Shown here piece after piece: positions 25,529 to 35,708 of a stretch of 64,000 bases of DNA. The notes beneath the pieces are model-generated. The model had not been told where the DNA came from, made no database searches, and saw only the letters and a program-made list of their open reading frames with translations. Position 1 is the stretch's first letter, and each line of letters opens with the position of its first letter. Made by a program: the position numbers and the translations under genes. The DNA is from Burkholderiales bacterium (GTDB taxonomy: Bacteria > Pseudomonadota > Gammaproteobacteria > Burkholderiales > JAEUOS01): assembly GCA_016790635.1 (NCBI GenBank), contig JAEUOR010000030.1:28274-92273 (forward strand). The letters run 5' to 3'.

Positions 25529-26223
25529 CCGCTCCTGGCTTCACCGCGCCTGTCTTCGCCCGCGCACTCGCGCAGCTCGACCCCGGCAAAGTCCTTGCGC
25601 GCCTCGTTCAAGCGCCCGCGCGTGGCTTCATCGACCTCGCGAAACACGATCATGGTCTTGGCCACACGCGTCTCGCGCTCGGCCGTGCGCGCCGTGCGGA
25701 CGCCCTTCCTGGCGAGCGAATCGAGGTAGTTGCGCGCCGCTTCCTCGGTCTTGAACACGCCCAGCGATATCGCGAACTTGTTGGGGCCGTCGTCGTTGAT
25801 GACGAAGAACTCGGCGATTCCCAGTTGCTTCAATTCAGCCAGCCTCTTGTCGGCCGCAGGCTTGTTTGCCTGCGGTGGCAGGTAGACCCACCATCCGGCG
25901 GTCTCGTCGACGCGCCGCAGGCTGAACTTGGGCGGTGGTTTCAGTGCTGCCAGGACTGCCTGGACGCGCTCGACCTCCTGGGCCGGAAAACTGCCCCATT
26001 CCAGGCAGGCCACGGTACTTGCAACGCTCGTTGCGCTCGCGCCTTTACCCGCTGCATGCCGGCTGGCTTCAGCGGCGTTCAGGATGCGAATCTTGTCGGG
26101 GTCGATCTGCGCGGCCAGGCGAGAACCTTCCCTGCCGCCGGTATTCGCCTCGCCCAGATAGCCCAGGTTCCAGGCAAGAAAGGCCAGGTTGACCAAAACC
26201 AGGAAGAAGAAAAGGGCGCGCAC
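25525..26223 (-). CDS. SPOR-domain membrane-anchored protein
   Basis: The 232-residue protein has one N-terminal membrane anchor (LFFFLVLVNLAFLAWNLGYL), a linker, a CLEWGSF segment that opens a first repeat (about 72-110), and a SPOR-type peptidoglycan-binding repeat near 140-165 (KFAISLGVFKTEEAARNYLDSL). It follows coaX by 13 bases, the usual betaproteobacterial pair. It probably localises to septal glycan; enzymatic activity is not expected. Confidence 0.82.
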   Translation of the reverse strand: MRALFFFLVLVNLAFLAWNLGYLGEANTGGREGSRLAAQIDPDKIRILNAAEASRHAAGKGASATSVASTVACLEWGSFPAQEVERVQAVLAALKPPPKFSLRRVDETAGWWVYLPPQANKPAADKRLAELKQLGIAEFFVINDDGPNKFAISLGVFKTEEAARNYLDSLARKGVRTARTAERETRVAKTMIVFREVDEATRGRLNEARKDFAGVELRECAGEDRRGEARSG

Positions 26224-26236
26224 GGCAGGATCGAGA

Positions 26237-27028
26237 TCAAAGGGTCAGGGCGACGCAGTGCAGCCCTTCGAGGACGATATTGTCGTGAAAGTGATACGGG
26301 ATCGACAGGCGCGGCGCGACGGTACGTCCGGCACCGCCGGAGATCACGCAGGCCAGGTCACCGAATTCTGCACGGTGCCGGCGGAACAGACGCTCGATCG
26401 CGCCGGCCTGGGCATGCTGGCAGCCCGAGGTGATTGCATCGACCGTCTGCGTCGGATGGTTCAGGTAGTCGCCATCGGCGTCCGGCAGCGCGGCGGTGTT
26501 GGTGTGCAGCGAGCGCAGCATCAGGCCCATGCCCGGCAGGATGTTGCCGCCTAGAAAGCGGCCTTCGGGCGAAAGCAGGTCCACCGTGGTGGCGGTGCCG
26601 CACACCACCACCAGCACCGGCAACTCGGGCATGAGCGTTCGCGCGCCGATCAGGGCGGCCCACCGGTCGGTACCCAGTTGCGCCGGGTTGCGGTAGCCGT
26701 TGACCACGCCGCACAGCGCCTCGCTGGACGCGAGCCAGTGCGCCGGGCCGCCGGCATCGCGATAAGCGGGCCAGACTTCGAGCGCGCGCAGGAGCGGCGT
26801 GCGCACCCGCGTGCCGGCGACGTTCGAGATGACCACCCGACGTGGCGAGGGGTGCGTCCGGAACGAGTCCGCCAACGCCGTGATCTCGTCCAACAGCACG
26901 CGGTCGCCCGCGATCAAGGTGTCGCTCGAGAGTGCGCCGGCGGCGCCGATGCGATGCCGGCTCCACTTGACGAAGGTGTTGCCGACGTCGATGAGCAGGT
27001 GCTCGGCCGCATCCGGGGACTTGTCCAT
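26237..27028 (-). CDS. coaX: Type III pantothenate kinase CoaX
   Basis: CoaX phosphorylates pantothenate in the first step of coenzyme A synthesis. The 263-residue protein has the ASKHA P-loop-like DVGNTFVKW near residue 11, GTDRWAALIGAR near 124 (catalytic Asp), and GTATTVDLLSP with GGNILPGMGLMLRSL near 150-175. The usual upstream birA is missing; the neighbour is an MlrC-like gene. The ATG at 27028 gives family length (about 255). Confidence 0.93.
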   Translation of the reverse strand: MDKSPDAAEHLLIDVGNTFVKWSRHRIGAAGALSSDTLIAGDRVLLDEITALADSFRTHPSPRRVVISNVAGTRVRTPLLRALEVWPAYRDAGGPAHWLASSEALCGVVNGYRNPAQLGTDRWAALIGARTLMPELPVLVVVCGTATTVDLLSPEGRFLGGNILPGMGLMLRSLHTNTAALPDADGDYLNHPTQTVDAITSGCQHAQAGAIERLFRRHRAEFGDLACVISGGAGRTVAPRLSIPYHFHDNIVLEGLHCVALTL

Positions 27029-27086
27029 GCGGCGATTCTATTCCGGCGCCAGGAGCCCCGGCCGACGTTCGCTGCGGCGGGGGCTT

Positions 27087-28589
27087 CTAGAGCGGATCGA
27101 AGGGAAAACTGGGGCGCGGCAGGCGCGCATAGCGGTAGGTCGAGAGGTCGGCACTGGTGACCCCCGCACCCTGGCACTCAACGATGTCGGCGGCAATCGG
27201 CTTGAAGCCGGCACGATAGTGGATGCGGCTTTTCAGCATGATGAAGCGCTTCCTGGTCGGCTCGATGCCGCAATGGCGCAGGATCACCAGGTCGAAGGGT
27301 TCGTGGTGCAGGCTGGTGATGACGATCTGCGCGCGCCCGGTGTCGAGTACCGCGGTCGGACCGAGGTGCGACTTGAGGCCGGTATACATCGGACCGCGAA
27401 AGACGATCTCGCCGTCGGTGATGGTGCGCACGCGACCACTGATCGAAAGCGGCCGGCCGGCGAGGCCGATGGACGGCATGTCGGTCGCGCCGCCCAGTGC
27501 CAGGGAGACGTTGTTGCCGACGCCCGCGGCGATCATCTTCCGCACCGCCAGCGGGTCGCGGATCGGCGCGATCGCCACGTCGTCCAGGCCCTGGCGCAGT
27601 ATTTCTTCGGTCACTGCCATCACGTCCTGGGTGCCGCCGGAGCCGCAGTTGTCGCAGTGGTCGATGAGCAGCACCGGGCCGTCGCGACGGTCGCTGCCCA
27701 GGGCGCGGGCGCGAGCCACGTCTTCAGCCAGGAGGGTGGGCACATAGGCGTACTCGCGATGCCGCGCGCGCGCGACCGCGAGCATCTGGTCCTTGACCGC
27801 GACGGCATCGGCCTCGCCGCCGGGCCGCTTCGCATCACCGACCACCACCACTGACAGGGCCGTGTAGCGCGTATCGGCATGCGCGAAGGCGGGCAGGAGC
27901 GTCGCCGCCAGCACGCGTCCGCTCGCTTCGGCCGCGCGCGCGATGGCGAGGATCTCGCCCGAGGGACCGTCCTCCGGGGCGTGACGCATGATCGAAGGCA
28001 CGACCGGCAGGGCTCCCGAGGTCAACACCGGCTTGACCCGCCCGGCCATCGCATCGATCAGGATGCTGCCAGCCAGGAGCCCGGACTCGTACATGTCCAC
28101 ATGCGGATAGGTCTTGTAGCCGGTGATGACGTCGGCCAGGCGCACGGTCTCGGGCGAAAGGTTGGTGTGATAGTCGAAGGTCACTGCGAGCGGGGCGCGC
28201 GGCGCGATGGCGCGCACGCGCCTCAAGATCTCGCCTTCGGCGTCGTCGCAGTCCTCGACCACCATCGCGCCGTGCAGGTCCAGGAACACCGCATCGCAGC
28301 CGGCGCGAAGCGCGTCTTCGAGCGGCCGCACCAGGGTCTCGAACGTCGCACGCGAAGCCGCGGCAGAAGGCCAGGATTCGGCCGCCACCGGGGTGACGAT
28401 CTCCGCCCCTTCGCGTCGCGCCAGGTCGATGTAGGCCGCCATGGGCGTGGCCGATCCTTCGAAGGCCGCACGCGCGTCGCGGCCGAACGAAGGGCCGTGA
28501 CCGTGGCCGAATCGCTCCAGCGGTGTCTCGATCGGCGAGAACGTGTTGGTCTCGTGCTTGATGAGGGCGATGACGAAGCGTTTGGGCAT
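27087..28589 (-). CDS. M81 family (MlrC-like) metallopeptidase, copy 1
   Basis: The 500-residue protein belongs to the M81/MlrC family, named for microcystinase C, a zinc enzyme that opens linear microcystin fragments. Family marks are KHETNTFSPIET near the N-terminus, FLDLHGAMVVEDCDDAEGE near 100, TFDYHTNLSPE near 139 and KTYPHVDMYESG near 159. Most members are not in microcystin degraders, so the natural substrate is unknown, perhaps small amides or peptides. A second copy lies directly upstream (33-base gap), so the two form a tandem pair. Confidence 0.85.
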   Translation of the reverse strand: MPKRFVIALIKHETNTFSPIETPLERFGHGHGPSFGRDARAAFEGSATPMAAYIDLARREGAEIVTPVAAESWPSAAASRATFETLVRPLEDALRAGCDAVFLDLHGAMVVEDCDDAEGEILRRVRAIAPRAPLAVTFDYHTNLSPETVRLADVITGYKTYPHVDMYESGLLAGSILIDAMAGRVKPVLTSGALPVVPSIMRHAPEDGPSGEILAIARAAEASGRVLAATLLPAFAHADTRYTALSVVVVGDAKRPGGEADAVAVKDQMLAVARARHREYAYVPTLLAEDVARARALGSDRRDGPVLLIDHCDNCGSGGTQDVMAVTEEILRQGLDDVAIAPIRDPLAVRKMIAAGVGNNVSLALGGATDMPSIGLAGRPLSISGRVRTITDGEIVFRGPMYTGLKSHLGPTAVLDTGRAQIVITSLHHEPFDLVILRHCGIEPTRKRFIMLKSRIHYRAGFKPIAADIVECQGAGVTSADLSTYRYARLPRPSFPFDPL

Positions 28590-28622
28590 GGTCTGTCAGG
28601 TGATTGGAACGCCCGCCCTGCA

Positions 28623-30122
28623 TCAGAACGCAGGCCCCAGCGGCCGCAACCGCAGCCCGCGGCGCAGTCTGGTCCACGCGAATTCGGCCGGGTCGGCCAG
28701 CGCGGGTCCGGGCGACTTGACCACGAGAACCTCGCGCGCGATGGGCTGGAAGTCGGCGCGAAAGTGCACCGAGCTCTTGACGGCAACGATGCGCTCCCGT
28801 TTGGGTTCGATGCCGACGTGGCGGAACATCTCGCAGTCGGCGGTCTGGCACTTGGTGGTGGCGAGCACCACGCGCACGCCGGGCGCGTCGACGCTCCTGA
28901 GCGCAGCCATCGGACCCATGCGCAGGTGGAAGTTGCGATAGAAGGGCCCGGTACCGGTGAAGCGGCCATCGCCCAGGCTCTCGACGGTGAAGCGGGCGCG
29001 CACTGGATCGATGCCGGGTACGCCCGAAATCGCGCCCAGTGAGAATTCGGCGGTGTTGCCGCGCCCGACCTCGTGGGCGCGCATGGCTGACTGCGGATCG
29101 ATGAGCATGCCCAGCGTCGCGCCTGCGGGCTTCATGGCCAGCATCGCCGCCAGGAGCCCGGTGGTATCGCCGTTGCCGCCGGCGCCGGGATTGTCCTGGG
29201 TGTCAGCCAGCACCGTCGGCAGGCCGGGCGCGCCGGTGGCGGCTGCGCGCCGCAGCGCGTCCTCGGGGGAGAAGAGTTCGAGGGCGAAGGCGGACTCGGA
29301 AGACGCGATGGCGTCGCCGAGTTCGCGCATGGCGCGCTCGAGCGCGGCGGCGTCTTCGCCGTAGCCGACGATGGACATGCCGCATTCGGCAAAGTCGGCC
29401 ATCGGGAAGCCCGGGGCGAACGACAGGGCGACACCATGCCGGCGGTCCAGCGCCTCGGCCAGGGCGTACAGGCTCTTGCACGGCTCGATGAGGCTGCACT
29501 GCGAGGGGATGCCGGTCAGGTAGTCGAAAGTGCGAAAGGCCTTGTGCGGTCGCCGGCCGCGCGCGAGCATGTCGATCAGGAGCCCGGCTGCGCGCGCGCC
29601 GGTCTCGGCCATGTCGACGTGCGGGTAGGTGCGGTAGATGAACATCGCGTCGGCCAGTGCGAACATGCGGCGGGTCACGTTGGCATGCAGGTCCAGGCTC
29701 ACCGCGATGGGCACCGATTCGCCGACCACCGCGCGCACGCGCGCGAGCAATTCGCCTTCGCCGTCGTCGTGCGATTCGGAAACCATCGCGCCGTGCAGGT
29801 CGAGATAGACGCCGTCGACCGGCAGCGCTTTCCTGAGGCGCGCGATCATCTCTCCGGCGATGCGCTCGAAGGCATCCGCGGTGACGCGGTCGGATGGCGA
29901 GGCGGCAGCCCAGACCAGCCCGACGGTCTGGTGCCCGGCGGCGTGCAGCGCGTCGCAGGCGCCGGCCGCGGGGATGTTGGCGCCGGCGACCGTGGGCGCA
30001 ATGTCCGCGCCGAAGCAGATGCCGGGCCAGCCACCGCCGGACTCGAAGGCCGCATAGTCCGCCGGACTCGGCGCGAAGGTGTTGGTCTCGTGCTGGAAGC
30101 CGCCGATGGCAATGCGGGCCAT
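28623..30122 (-). CDS. M81 family (MlrC-like) metallopeptidase, copy 2
   Basis: This 499-residue paralogue of the gene at 27087-28589 has the same landmarks: GGFQHETNTFAPSPAD, YLDLHGAMVSESHDDGEGE, SLDLHANVTRRM and RTYPHVDMAETG. The ATG at 30122 is chosen because the family starts just before GGFQHETN; a longer open frame adds 51 non-conserved residues that overlap the aminotransferase. The two copies diverge in the middle, so they probably have different substrates or form a hetero-oligomer. It lies 16 bases from the aminotransferase gene. Confidence 0.85.
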   Translation of the reverse strand: MARIAIGGFQHETNTFAPSPADYAAFESGGGWPGICFGADIAPTVAGANIPAAGACDALHAAGHQTVGLVWAAASPSDRVTADAFERIAGEMIARLRKALPVDGVYLDLHGAMVSESHDDGEGELLARVRAVVGESVPIAVSLDLHANVTRRMFALADAMFIYRTYPHVDMAETGARAAGLLIDMLARGRRPHKAFRTFDYLTGIPSQCSLIEPCKSLYALAEALDRRHGVALSFAPGFPMADFAECGMSIVGYGEDAAALERAMRELGDAIASSESAFALELFSPEDALRRAAATGAPGLPTVLADTQDNPGAGGNGDTTGLLAAMLAMKPAGATLGMLIDPQSAMRAHEVGRGNTAEFSLGAISGVPGIDPVRARFTVESLGDGRFTGTGPFYRNFHLRMGPMAALRSVDAPGVRVVLATTKCQTADCEMFRHVGIEPKRERIVAVKSSVHFRADFQPIAREVLVVKSPGPALADPAEFAWTRLRRGLRLRPLGPAF

Positions 30123-30138
30123 GCCGGATCCTATCTCT

Positions 30139-31347
30139 CTAGCGATTGAGGTAGTTGTGGAGTCGGCGCACGACCTCGGCCAGCGAGTCCATGTCGACCG
30201 TGTAGGTGAAGCGTACGTGCGCAGCTGCGCCGGCGTCGCCGAAGTCGCGCCCCGGCGTGATGGCCACTCCTGCACCCTTGAGCAGGTCGAAGCAGAAGGC
30301 GAAGCTGTCGGAGGAAAAACGCGAGACGTCGGCGTAGACGTAGAACGCGCCCTGGGGTACCTGCGGGATGCCGAAACCCAGGGAACGCAACGCGCCGACC
30401 AGGTAGTCGCGACGCGCGGCGAACTCGGCGCGTCGCGCCTCGTAGATCGCCAGCGAATCGGGCGTGAAGCAGGTCAGCGCCGCGTGCTGGGCGATGGTCG
30501 GCGGACAGATGAAGAGATTCTGCGCGAGCTTCTCGACGGCCTTGTGGTGCGAAGGCGGTGCGACCAGCCAGCCCAGGCGCCAGCCGGTCATGTGGAAATA
30601 CTTCGAGAAGGAATTGACGACAAAGACGTCCTCGCCCAGTTCCAGCGCGGTGCGCTCCTCGACGAAGCGGCCGGCGGCGTCGCGGTCGTAGGTGAGGCCG
30701 TGGTAGATCTCGTCGACCAGCAGCGCGCCGCCATGCTCGCGCACCGCCGCGTGGATGCCGCGCATGGCATCCGGCGCGACGGTCGTGCCTGTCGGGTTCG
30801 ATGGCGATGCGATCATGACCCCGCGCGTGCGCGGGCCCCAGTGGCGCCGGACGAGTTCAGGCGTGAGCTGATAGCCGTTCTCCGGTCCGCAGGGCACCAG
30901 GCGCGTCGTGCCGCCATAGAGCGACACGAAGCGCCGGTTGCATGGGTAGGTCGGGTCCGGCATGAGCCATTCGTCCCCGGGGTTGACCATCGTGCCGAAA
31001 GCGATCAAGAGCGCCCCCGAGGCGCCGGCAGTCACGGCGACGCGATCGGCGGAAAGCGCGAAGCCGTAGCGGGTGCGATAGAAGCCGGCGATGGCCTGTC
31101 GCAGCGGCTCGATGCCGAGTGCCACGGTGTAGTGCGTCTCGCCGCGGCGCGCGGCCGCGTCGGCCGCATCCATGACCGCGGCCGGCGCAGTGAAGTCCGG
31201 TTCGCCCACGCACAGGTAGAGGATCGAGGCGCCCGCGGCTTCCAGCGCGGTCGCCTCGCGCATGATCTCCATCGCATAGAACGACTCGATGTCGGCCATG
31301 CGCGCGGCCAGCGGCGGCAGGGCCGGTGCGGTGGCGCCGGTGGTCAT
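30139..31347 (-). CDS. Class I/II PLP-dependent aminotransferase
   Basis: This 402-residue fold-type I aminotransferase has the PLP-binding Lys in NSFSKYFHMTGWRLGW near residue 240, SPSNPTGT near 175 (Asn-Pro-Gly) and YVYADVS near 345. It resembles aspartate- and alanine-type enzymes. It heads the minus-strand set with two MlrC-like genes, so it may transaminate a released amino acid. The exact substrate is not visible. The N-terminal 15 residues are variable. Confidence 0.85.
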   Translation of the reverse strand: MTTGATAPALPPLAARMADIESFYAMEIMREATALEAAGASILYLCVGEPDFTAPAAVMDAADAAARRGETHYTVALGIEPLRQAIAGFYRTRYGFALSADRVAVTAGASGALLIAFGTMVNPGDEWLMPDPTYPCNRRFVSLYGGTTRLVPCGPENGYQLTPELVRRHWGPRTRGVMIASPSNPTGTTVAPDAMRGIHAAVREHGGALLVDEIYHGLTYDRDAAGRFVEERTALELGEDVFVVNSFSKYFHMTGWRLGWLVAPPSHHKAVEKLAQNLFICPPTIAQHAALTCFTPDSLAIYEARRAEFAARRDYLVGALRSLGFGIPQVPQGAFYVYADVSRFSSDSFAFCFDLLKGAGVAITPGRDFGDAGAAAHVRFTYTVDMDSLAEVVRRLHNYLNR

Positions 31348-31447
31348 CGGGGGATTCTAGCCGCGGCCTGCGGGCAGCGGCGGGCTTGGCGGTAGACTTC
31401 GCACCCCGGCGCGCGACCCGCGCGCCTCGAACCGCCGCGAGAAATTC

Positions 31448-33748
31448 ATGCCGCAACGTGCCAGCGAGGAACTCAAACACGCCGCCCTCGAGTATCACCG
31501 CCATCCCCGGCCCGGCAAGATCGCCATCGAACCGACCAAGCAGCTGGTCAACCAGCGCGACCTGGCGCTGGCCTATTCGCCGGGGGTGGCCTACGCCTGC
31601 GAGGAGATCGTGCGCGACCCGGCCGAGGCGCGCAACCTGACCGCGCGCGGCAACCTGGTGGGCGTCATCACCAACGGCACCGCGGTGCTGGGCTTGGGCG
31701 CCATCGGTCCGCTTGCCGCCAAGCCGGTCATGGAAGGCAAGGGTGTCCTCTTCAAGAAATTCGCCGGCATCGACGTCTTCGACATCGAGATCGCCGAGCG
31801 CGACCCGGACAAGCTGGTCGACATCATCGCCGCCCTCGAGCCCACCTTCGGTGGCATCAACCTGGAGGACATCAAGGCGCCGGAATGCTTCTACATCGAG
31901 AAGAAGCTGCGCGAGCGCATGAAGATCCCGGTCTTTCACGACGACCAGCACGGCACCGCCATCATCGTCGGCGCGGCGATCATCAACGGGCTCAAGGTGG
32001 TGGGCAAGTCGATCGATCGCGTCAAGCTGGTGGCCTCGGGTGCCGGCGCGGCCGCGCTTTCCTGCCTGGACCTCCTGGTCAAGCTGGGCCTGCCGATGGA
32101 GAACATCACCGTGACCGACATCGCGGGGGTGGTCTACCGCGGCCGCAAGGAGGAGATGGACGACAACAAGGCGCGCTATGCGCGCGACACCGCCGCGCGC
32201 AGTCTGGGCGAGGTGATCGCGGATGCCGACATCTTCCTGGGGCTGTCGGCCGGCGGCGTGCTGAAGAAGGAAATGGTCGCGCGCATGGCGGCCAAGCCGC
32301 TGATCCTGGCGCTGGCCAACCCGAATCCGGAGATCCTGCCCGAGGATGTCAAGGCGGTGCGCAGCGACGCGGTCATCGCCACCGGGCGCACCGACTATCC
32401 GAACCAGGTCAACAACGTCCTGTGTTTTCCCTTCATCTTCCGCGGCGCGCTCGACGTCGGCGCGTCCACCATCACCGCCGAAATGGAGATCGCCGCGGTG
32501 CGCGCCATCGCCGAGCTGGCGCAGGCCGAGCAAAGCGAGATCGTCGCCGCGGCCTACGGCACGAGCGAACTGTCCTTCGGCCCCGAGTACCTGATTCCCA
32601 AACCCTTCGACCCGCGCCTGATCGCCAAGATCTCGCCGGCGGTGGCGCGCGCCGCGATGGAGTCGGGCGTTGCCACTCATCCGATCAAGGATTTCGACCT
32701 CTATCGCAATCAGCTCGAGCAGTTCGTGTACCACTCGGGCCTGCTCATGAAGCCGGTCTTCGAGGCCGCGCGCGCCGCCACGGCGGCGAAGAAGAAAGTG
32801 CGCGTGGTGCTGGCAGAAGGCGAGGAGGAGCGCGTCATGCGCGCCGCGCAGGTCATCATCGACGAGCGCATCGCGCGTCCCATCATCATCGCGCGTCCCG
32901 CGGTGCTCGAGCAACGCATCGAGCGCTTCGGCCTGCGCATGAAGGCGGGCGTCGACTTCGACCTGGTCAACCCGGAGTTCGACGAGCGCTACCGCGATTA
33001 CGTCAACACTTACCACGAGCTGACCAAGCGGCGCGGCATCACCCTGCAATACGCCAAGATAGAGATGCGCCGCCGCCTCTCCCTGATCGGCGCGATGATG
33101 ATCAGGAAAGGCGACGCCGACGGCATGGTGTGCGGCACCTTCGGCACCCATCCGCTGCACCTGCACTATGTCGACCAGGTGCTGGGGCGTCGCGAGGGCG
33201 TCTCGCAGTACGCGGCCATGAACGGCCTCATGCTGCCCGGGCGCACCGTGTTCCTGGTCGACACCCACGTCAACCAGGATCCGGACGCCCGGCAGATCGC
33301 AGAGATCACCGTGATGGCGGCGCGCGAGTTGCGGCGCTTCGGCATCACGCCGCGCGCCGCCTTGCTGTCGCACTCCAACTTCGGCACCCTGGACGTGCCC
33401 TCGGCGATAAAGATGCGCGAGGCGCTGGCGCTCCTGCGCGAGGACGCCCCCTGGCTGGAAGTGGACGGGGAGATGCACGGCGACTGTGCGCTGGATGCGG
33501 AAGTGCGCCGCAGCATCCTGCCCGACTCCACCCTGAAGGGCGACGCCAATCTGCTGGTCTTTCCCAACCTCGAGGCGGCCAACATCAGCTACAACCTGCT
33601 CAAGACCGCGGCTGGCGGCGGGGTCACGATCGGTCCCATCCTCTTGGGCTGCGCGGCGCCGGTGCACATCCTGACGCCGTCGGCCACGGTGCGGCGGGTG
33701 GTCAACATGACGGCCTTGACCGTGGTGGGGGCCAATTCGGTGCGCTAG
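31448..33748 (+). CDS. maeB: NADP-dependent malic enzyme MaeB
   Basis: MaeB decarboxylates malate to pyruvate with NADP. The 766-residue protein is the large form: malic domain 1-425 (Tyr in [15 protein letters not shown] near residue 39, Lys-Asp substrate motif and [14 protein letters not shown] near 162) fused to a phosphotransacetylase-like regulatory domain from about 430 ([18 protein letters not shown] to the end), which binds acetyl-CoA. It is monocistronic; a hairpin separates it from the convergent lysR gene. Confidence 0.95.
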   Translation: MPQRASEELKHAALEYHRHPRPGKIAIEPTKQLVNQRDLALAYSPGVAYACEEIVRDPAEARNLTARGNLVGVITNGTAVLGLGAIGPLAAKPVMEGKGVLFKKFAGIDVFDIEIAERDPDKLVDIIAALEPTFGGINLEDIKAPECFYIEKKLRERMKIPVFHDDQHGTAIIVGAAIINGLKVVGKSIDRVKLVASGAGAAALSCLDLLVKLGLPMENITVTDIAGVVYRGRKEEMDDNKARYARDTAARSLGEVIADADIFLGLSAGGVLKKEMVARMAAKPLILALANPNPEILPEDVKAVRSDAVIATGRTDYPNQVNNVLCFPFIFRGALDVGASTITAEMEIAAVRAIAELAQAEQSEIVAAAYGTSELSFGPEYLIPKPFDPRLIAKISPAVARAAMESGVATHPIKDFDLYRNQLEQFVYHSGLLMKPVFEAARAATAAKKKVRVVLAEGEEERVMRAAQVIIDERIARPIIIARPAVLEQRIERFGLRMKAGVDFDLVNPEFDERYRDYVNTYHELTKRRGITLQYAKIEMRRRLSLIGAMMIRKGDADGMVCGTFGTHPLHLHYVDQVLGRREGVSQYAAMNGLMLPGRTVFLVDTHVNQDPDARQIAEITVMAARELRRFGITPRAALLSHSNFGTLDVPSAIKMREALALLREDAPWLEVDGEMHGDCALDAEVRRSILPDSTLKGDANLLVFPNLEAANISYNLLKTAAGGGVTIGPILLGCAAPVHILTPSATVRRVVNMTALTVVGANSVR

Positions 33749-33751
33749 CCT

Positions 33752-33768
33752 GCCGCCCGAATGGCGGT
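33752..33768. terminator. Short hairpin between maeB and the LysR gene
   Basis: CCGCC (33753-33757) and GGCGG (33763-33767) with a 5-base loop, extended by a G-T pair, fill the 22-base gap between convergent stops. Confidence 0.4.
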
Positions 33769-33770
33769 CC

Positions 33771-34709
33771 CTAGCGCGGGGCCAGCAGGTTTCCCCATTG
33801 ATTCACCGTCTCGCGTATCAGAGTCGCCACCAGCCGTCCGGCCGGTGTCAATTGTCCCTGGCGCGGCAATGCCAGGACGACATGGCGGCGCAGTTCCGGA
33901 TTGACGATGCGCGCCGCCGCCAGGCGCCCTGCATGCAGTTCTTCCTCGATAGAGAACGCGCCGAGCAGGGAGTACAGGCCGGGCGTGGCGATGACCAGTT
34001 CCTTTTGCATGCGCAATGAGTCGGCTTCCAGTTCCGCGCGCAGCGTGAAACCCTTGGCGCGTGCCGTGTCGTCAAGGACGGCGCGCCAGTGCGCCGGCCG
34101 GCGCGGCAGGATCAATGGCAGGTCTGCCAGACGGGCGAAATCCACATTGGGAGAGCGTGTCAGCGGGTCGCCGGGCCGCGACACGAGGTAGGTGCTCGCC
34201 GTGGCCAGCAGTTTGGCGTCCCCGCCGGTTGGGCGCTGGTGGCGGAAAAGGATCGCCATGTCGAAGCTGCCGGCATCAAGCAACGCGTCGAGTTCGCTGC
34301 CTTGGCCTTCGCGGATATCGAGGCGGACGCGCGGATAGTTGGTTCGCAGGCGTCTGGCCACGTGGGTCATCAGTGGATGCGCGGCCGATGGAAGGATGCC
34401 CAGGCGCACTTCGCCCATCGGCACGGCCGCGTCGGCGCGGATGTCGGCCAGCAGGTCCTCGCCTTCATGCAGCCAGGCGCGCGCCCGCGCCTCGATGCGC
34501 TTGCCCAATTCAGAAGGCACCACGCCGCGGCCGGTCCGGCGGAACAGGGGGGCGCCGCAGGCTGCCTCCAAGGCGCTGATCTGCTTGCTGATGCGCGACT
34601 GCACCGTGCGGCGTTGCGCAGCCGCCTTGGTGAAGCTGCCGAGTTCGGCGACTTCCAGGAACAACCGGAGGTCGTGCGGATGGATGACTTGTCTGGATTT
34701 CGTAGACAT
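33771..34709 (-). CDS. LysR family transcriptional regulator
   Basis: The 312-residue regulator has an N-terminal winged helix (LFLEVAELGSFTKAAAQRRT, then SRISKQISALEAACGAPLF) and a C-terminal LysR effector domain from about residue 95. It diverges from the FAH/hydantoinase cluster with a 144-base gap that contains palindromes, so it is the likely local regulator. It probably responds to the substrate or an intermediate. The effector cannot be inferred. Confidence 0.88.
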   Translation of the reverse strand: MSTKSRQVIHPHDLRLFLEVAELGSFTKAAAQRRTVQSRISKQISALEAACGAPLFRRTGRGVVPSELGKRIEARARAWLHEGEDLLADIRADAAVPMGEVRLGILPSAAHPLMTHVARRLRTNYPRVRLDIREGQGSELDALLDAGSFDMAILFRHQRPTGGDAKLLATASTYLVSRPGDPLTRSPNVDFARLADLPLILPRRPAHWRAVLDDTARAKGFTLRAELEADSLRMQKELVIATPGLYSLLGAFSIEEELHAGRLAAARIVNPELRRHVVLALPRQGQLTPAGRLVATLIRETVNQWGNLLAPR

Positions 34710-34755
34710 TCCAAATATGTGATGTCTGAAATTCCAGAATTAATTCTATCGGAAT
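34704..34755. promoter_or_regulatory. LysR operator candidates
   Basis: Two inverted repeats lie here: AGACAT (34704-34709) with ATGTCT (34722-34727), 12 bases apart, overlapping the regulator start codon, and ATTCC (34731-34735) with GGAAT (34751-34755) around the perfect palindrome AGAATTAATTCT (34736-34747). Positions suit autoregulation and activation of the divergent genes. Confidence 0.5.
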
Positions 34756-34853
34756 GTCTTGGCTTTCCCTAGACTGCGCCCATCCCATTAGCCGCCAGAC
34801 TCGCCGACTCGATCGTCGCGATCGGGCAGGGCAGTGCTTCGCGAGGTCATGAC

Positions 34854-35708
34854 ATGACGTTCTTGAGTTTCGAGGTCCACGGGCGTGCGCTGTACGGCTG
34901 CCGGGACGCAAGCGGACAAATCCGGCAGGCGCCGGCCGACTTCGCGGCCCGCCATGCCGACCTGAAGACGGTCATTGCCGCGGGACGGCTCGAAGAATTG
35001 CGGCAGGCGGCGCTGGAGCGCGGCCCGGTGGTTGAGGCCGCGGCGGTGCGCATGCTTCCGGTGATTCCCAACCCGGGAAAAGTCTTTTGTGTCGGCCTCA
35101 ACTACAAGACCCACGTGGCCGAGACCAAGCGGGCAGACAGCGAATATCCATCGATCTTCGTACGCTTCGCTGATTCGCTTGCCGCGCACGGCGACCTGCT
35201 GCCGCGCCCCGCGTTTTCCACCCGCTTCGACTTCGAGGGTGAACTGGCCCTGATAGTGGGCAAGGGCGGGCGGAACATTGCCGAGAGCGACGCTCTGGGC
35301 GCGATCGCCGGTTACGCCTGCTTCAACGATGTGTCGGTGCGTGACTGGCAGCGCCACACGCACCAATGGACGCCAGGCAAGAACTTTCCCGGCACCGGTC
35401 CGCTCGGGCCGGCGCTGGTGGCGCGCGCGGATGCGCCGGACGTGAATGCGATGACCCTTACGACGCGCCTGAACGGTCAGGTCATGCAGCACGCGGACGT
35501 CGCCGACCTGATCTTCACCATCCCGGTGATCGTTGCCTACCTCTCGCGCTTCACGCCCCTGTCCCCGGGCGATGTGATTGCCACCGGCACGCCAGGCGGT
35601 GTCGGCGATCGCCGCGACCCGCCGATCTACATGAAGGAGGGCGATGTGATCGAGGTCGAGATCACCGGCCTGGGCGTGCTGCGCAACACGGTCGGACTGG
35701 CCGCATGA
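34854..35708 (+). CDS. Fumarylacetoacetate hydrolase family protein
   Basis: This 284-residue FAH-fold protein has an N-terminal strand-rich domain then FCVGLNYKTHVAETKR near residue 79, metal ligands in FDFEGELALIVGKG (Glu-x-Glu) near 124, YACFNDVSVRDWQ near 155, and ATGTPGGVG near 243. Members are hydrolases, decarboxylases or isomerases of 2-oxo acids in aromatic or hydroxy-acid breakdown. It is the first gene of the hydantoinase cluster, and its stop overlaps the next ATG (ATGA). Confidence 0.88.
   Translation: MTFLSFEVHGRALYGCRDASGQIRQAPADFAARHADLKTVIAAGRLEELRQAALERGPVVEAAAVRMLPVIPNPGKVFCVGLNYKTHVAETKRADSEYPSIFVRFADSLAAHGDLLPRPAFSTRFDFEGELALIVGKGGRNIAESDALGAIAGYACFNDVSVRDWQRHTHQWTPGKNFPGTGPLGPALVARADAPDVNAMTLTTRLNGQVMQHADVADLIFTIPVIVAYLSRFTPLSPGDVIATGTPGGVGDRRDPPIYMKEGDVIEVEITGLGVLRNTVGLAA

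Noticed and set aside
30857..33667. 936-residue minus-strand frame opposite maeB
   Set aside because: Antisense shadow; the real gene on the plus strand has full malic enzyme and PTA domains.
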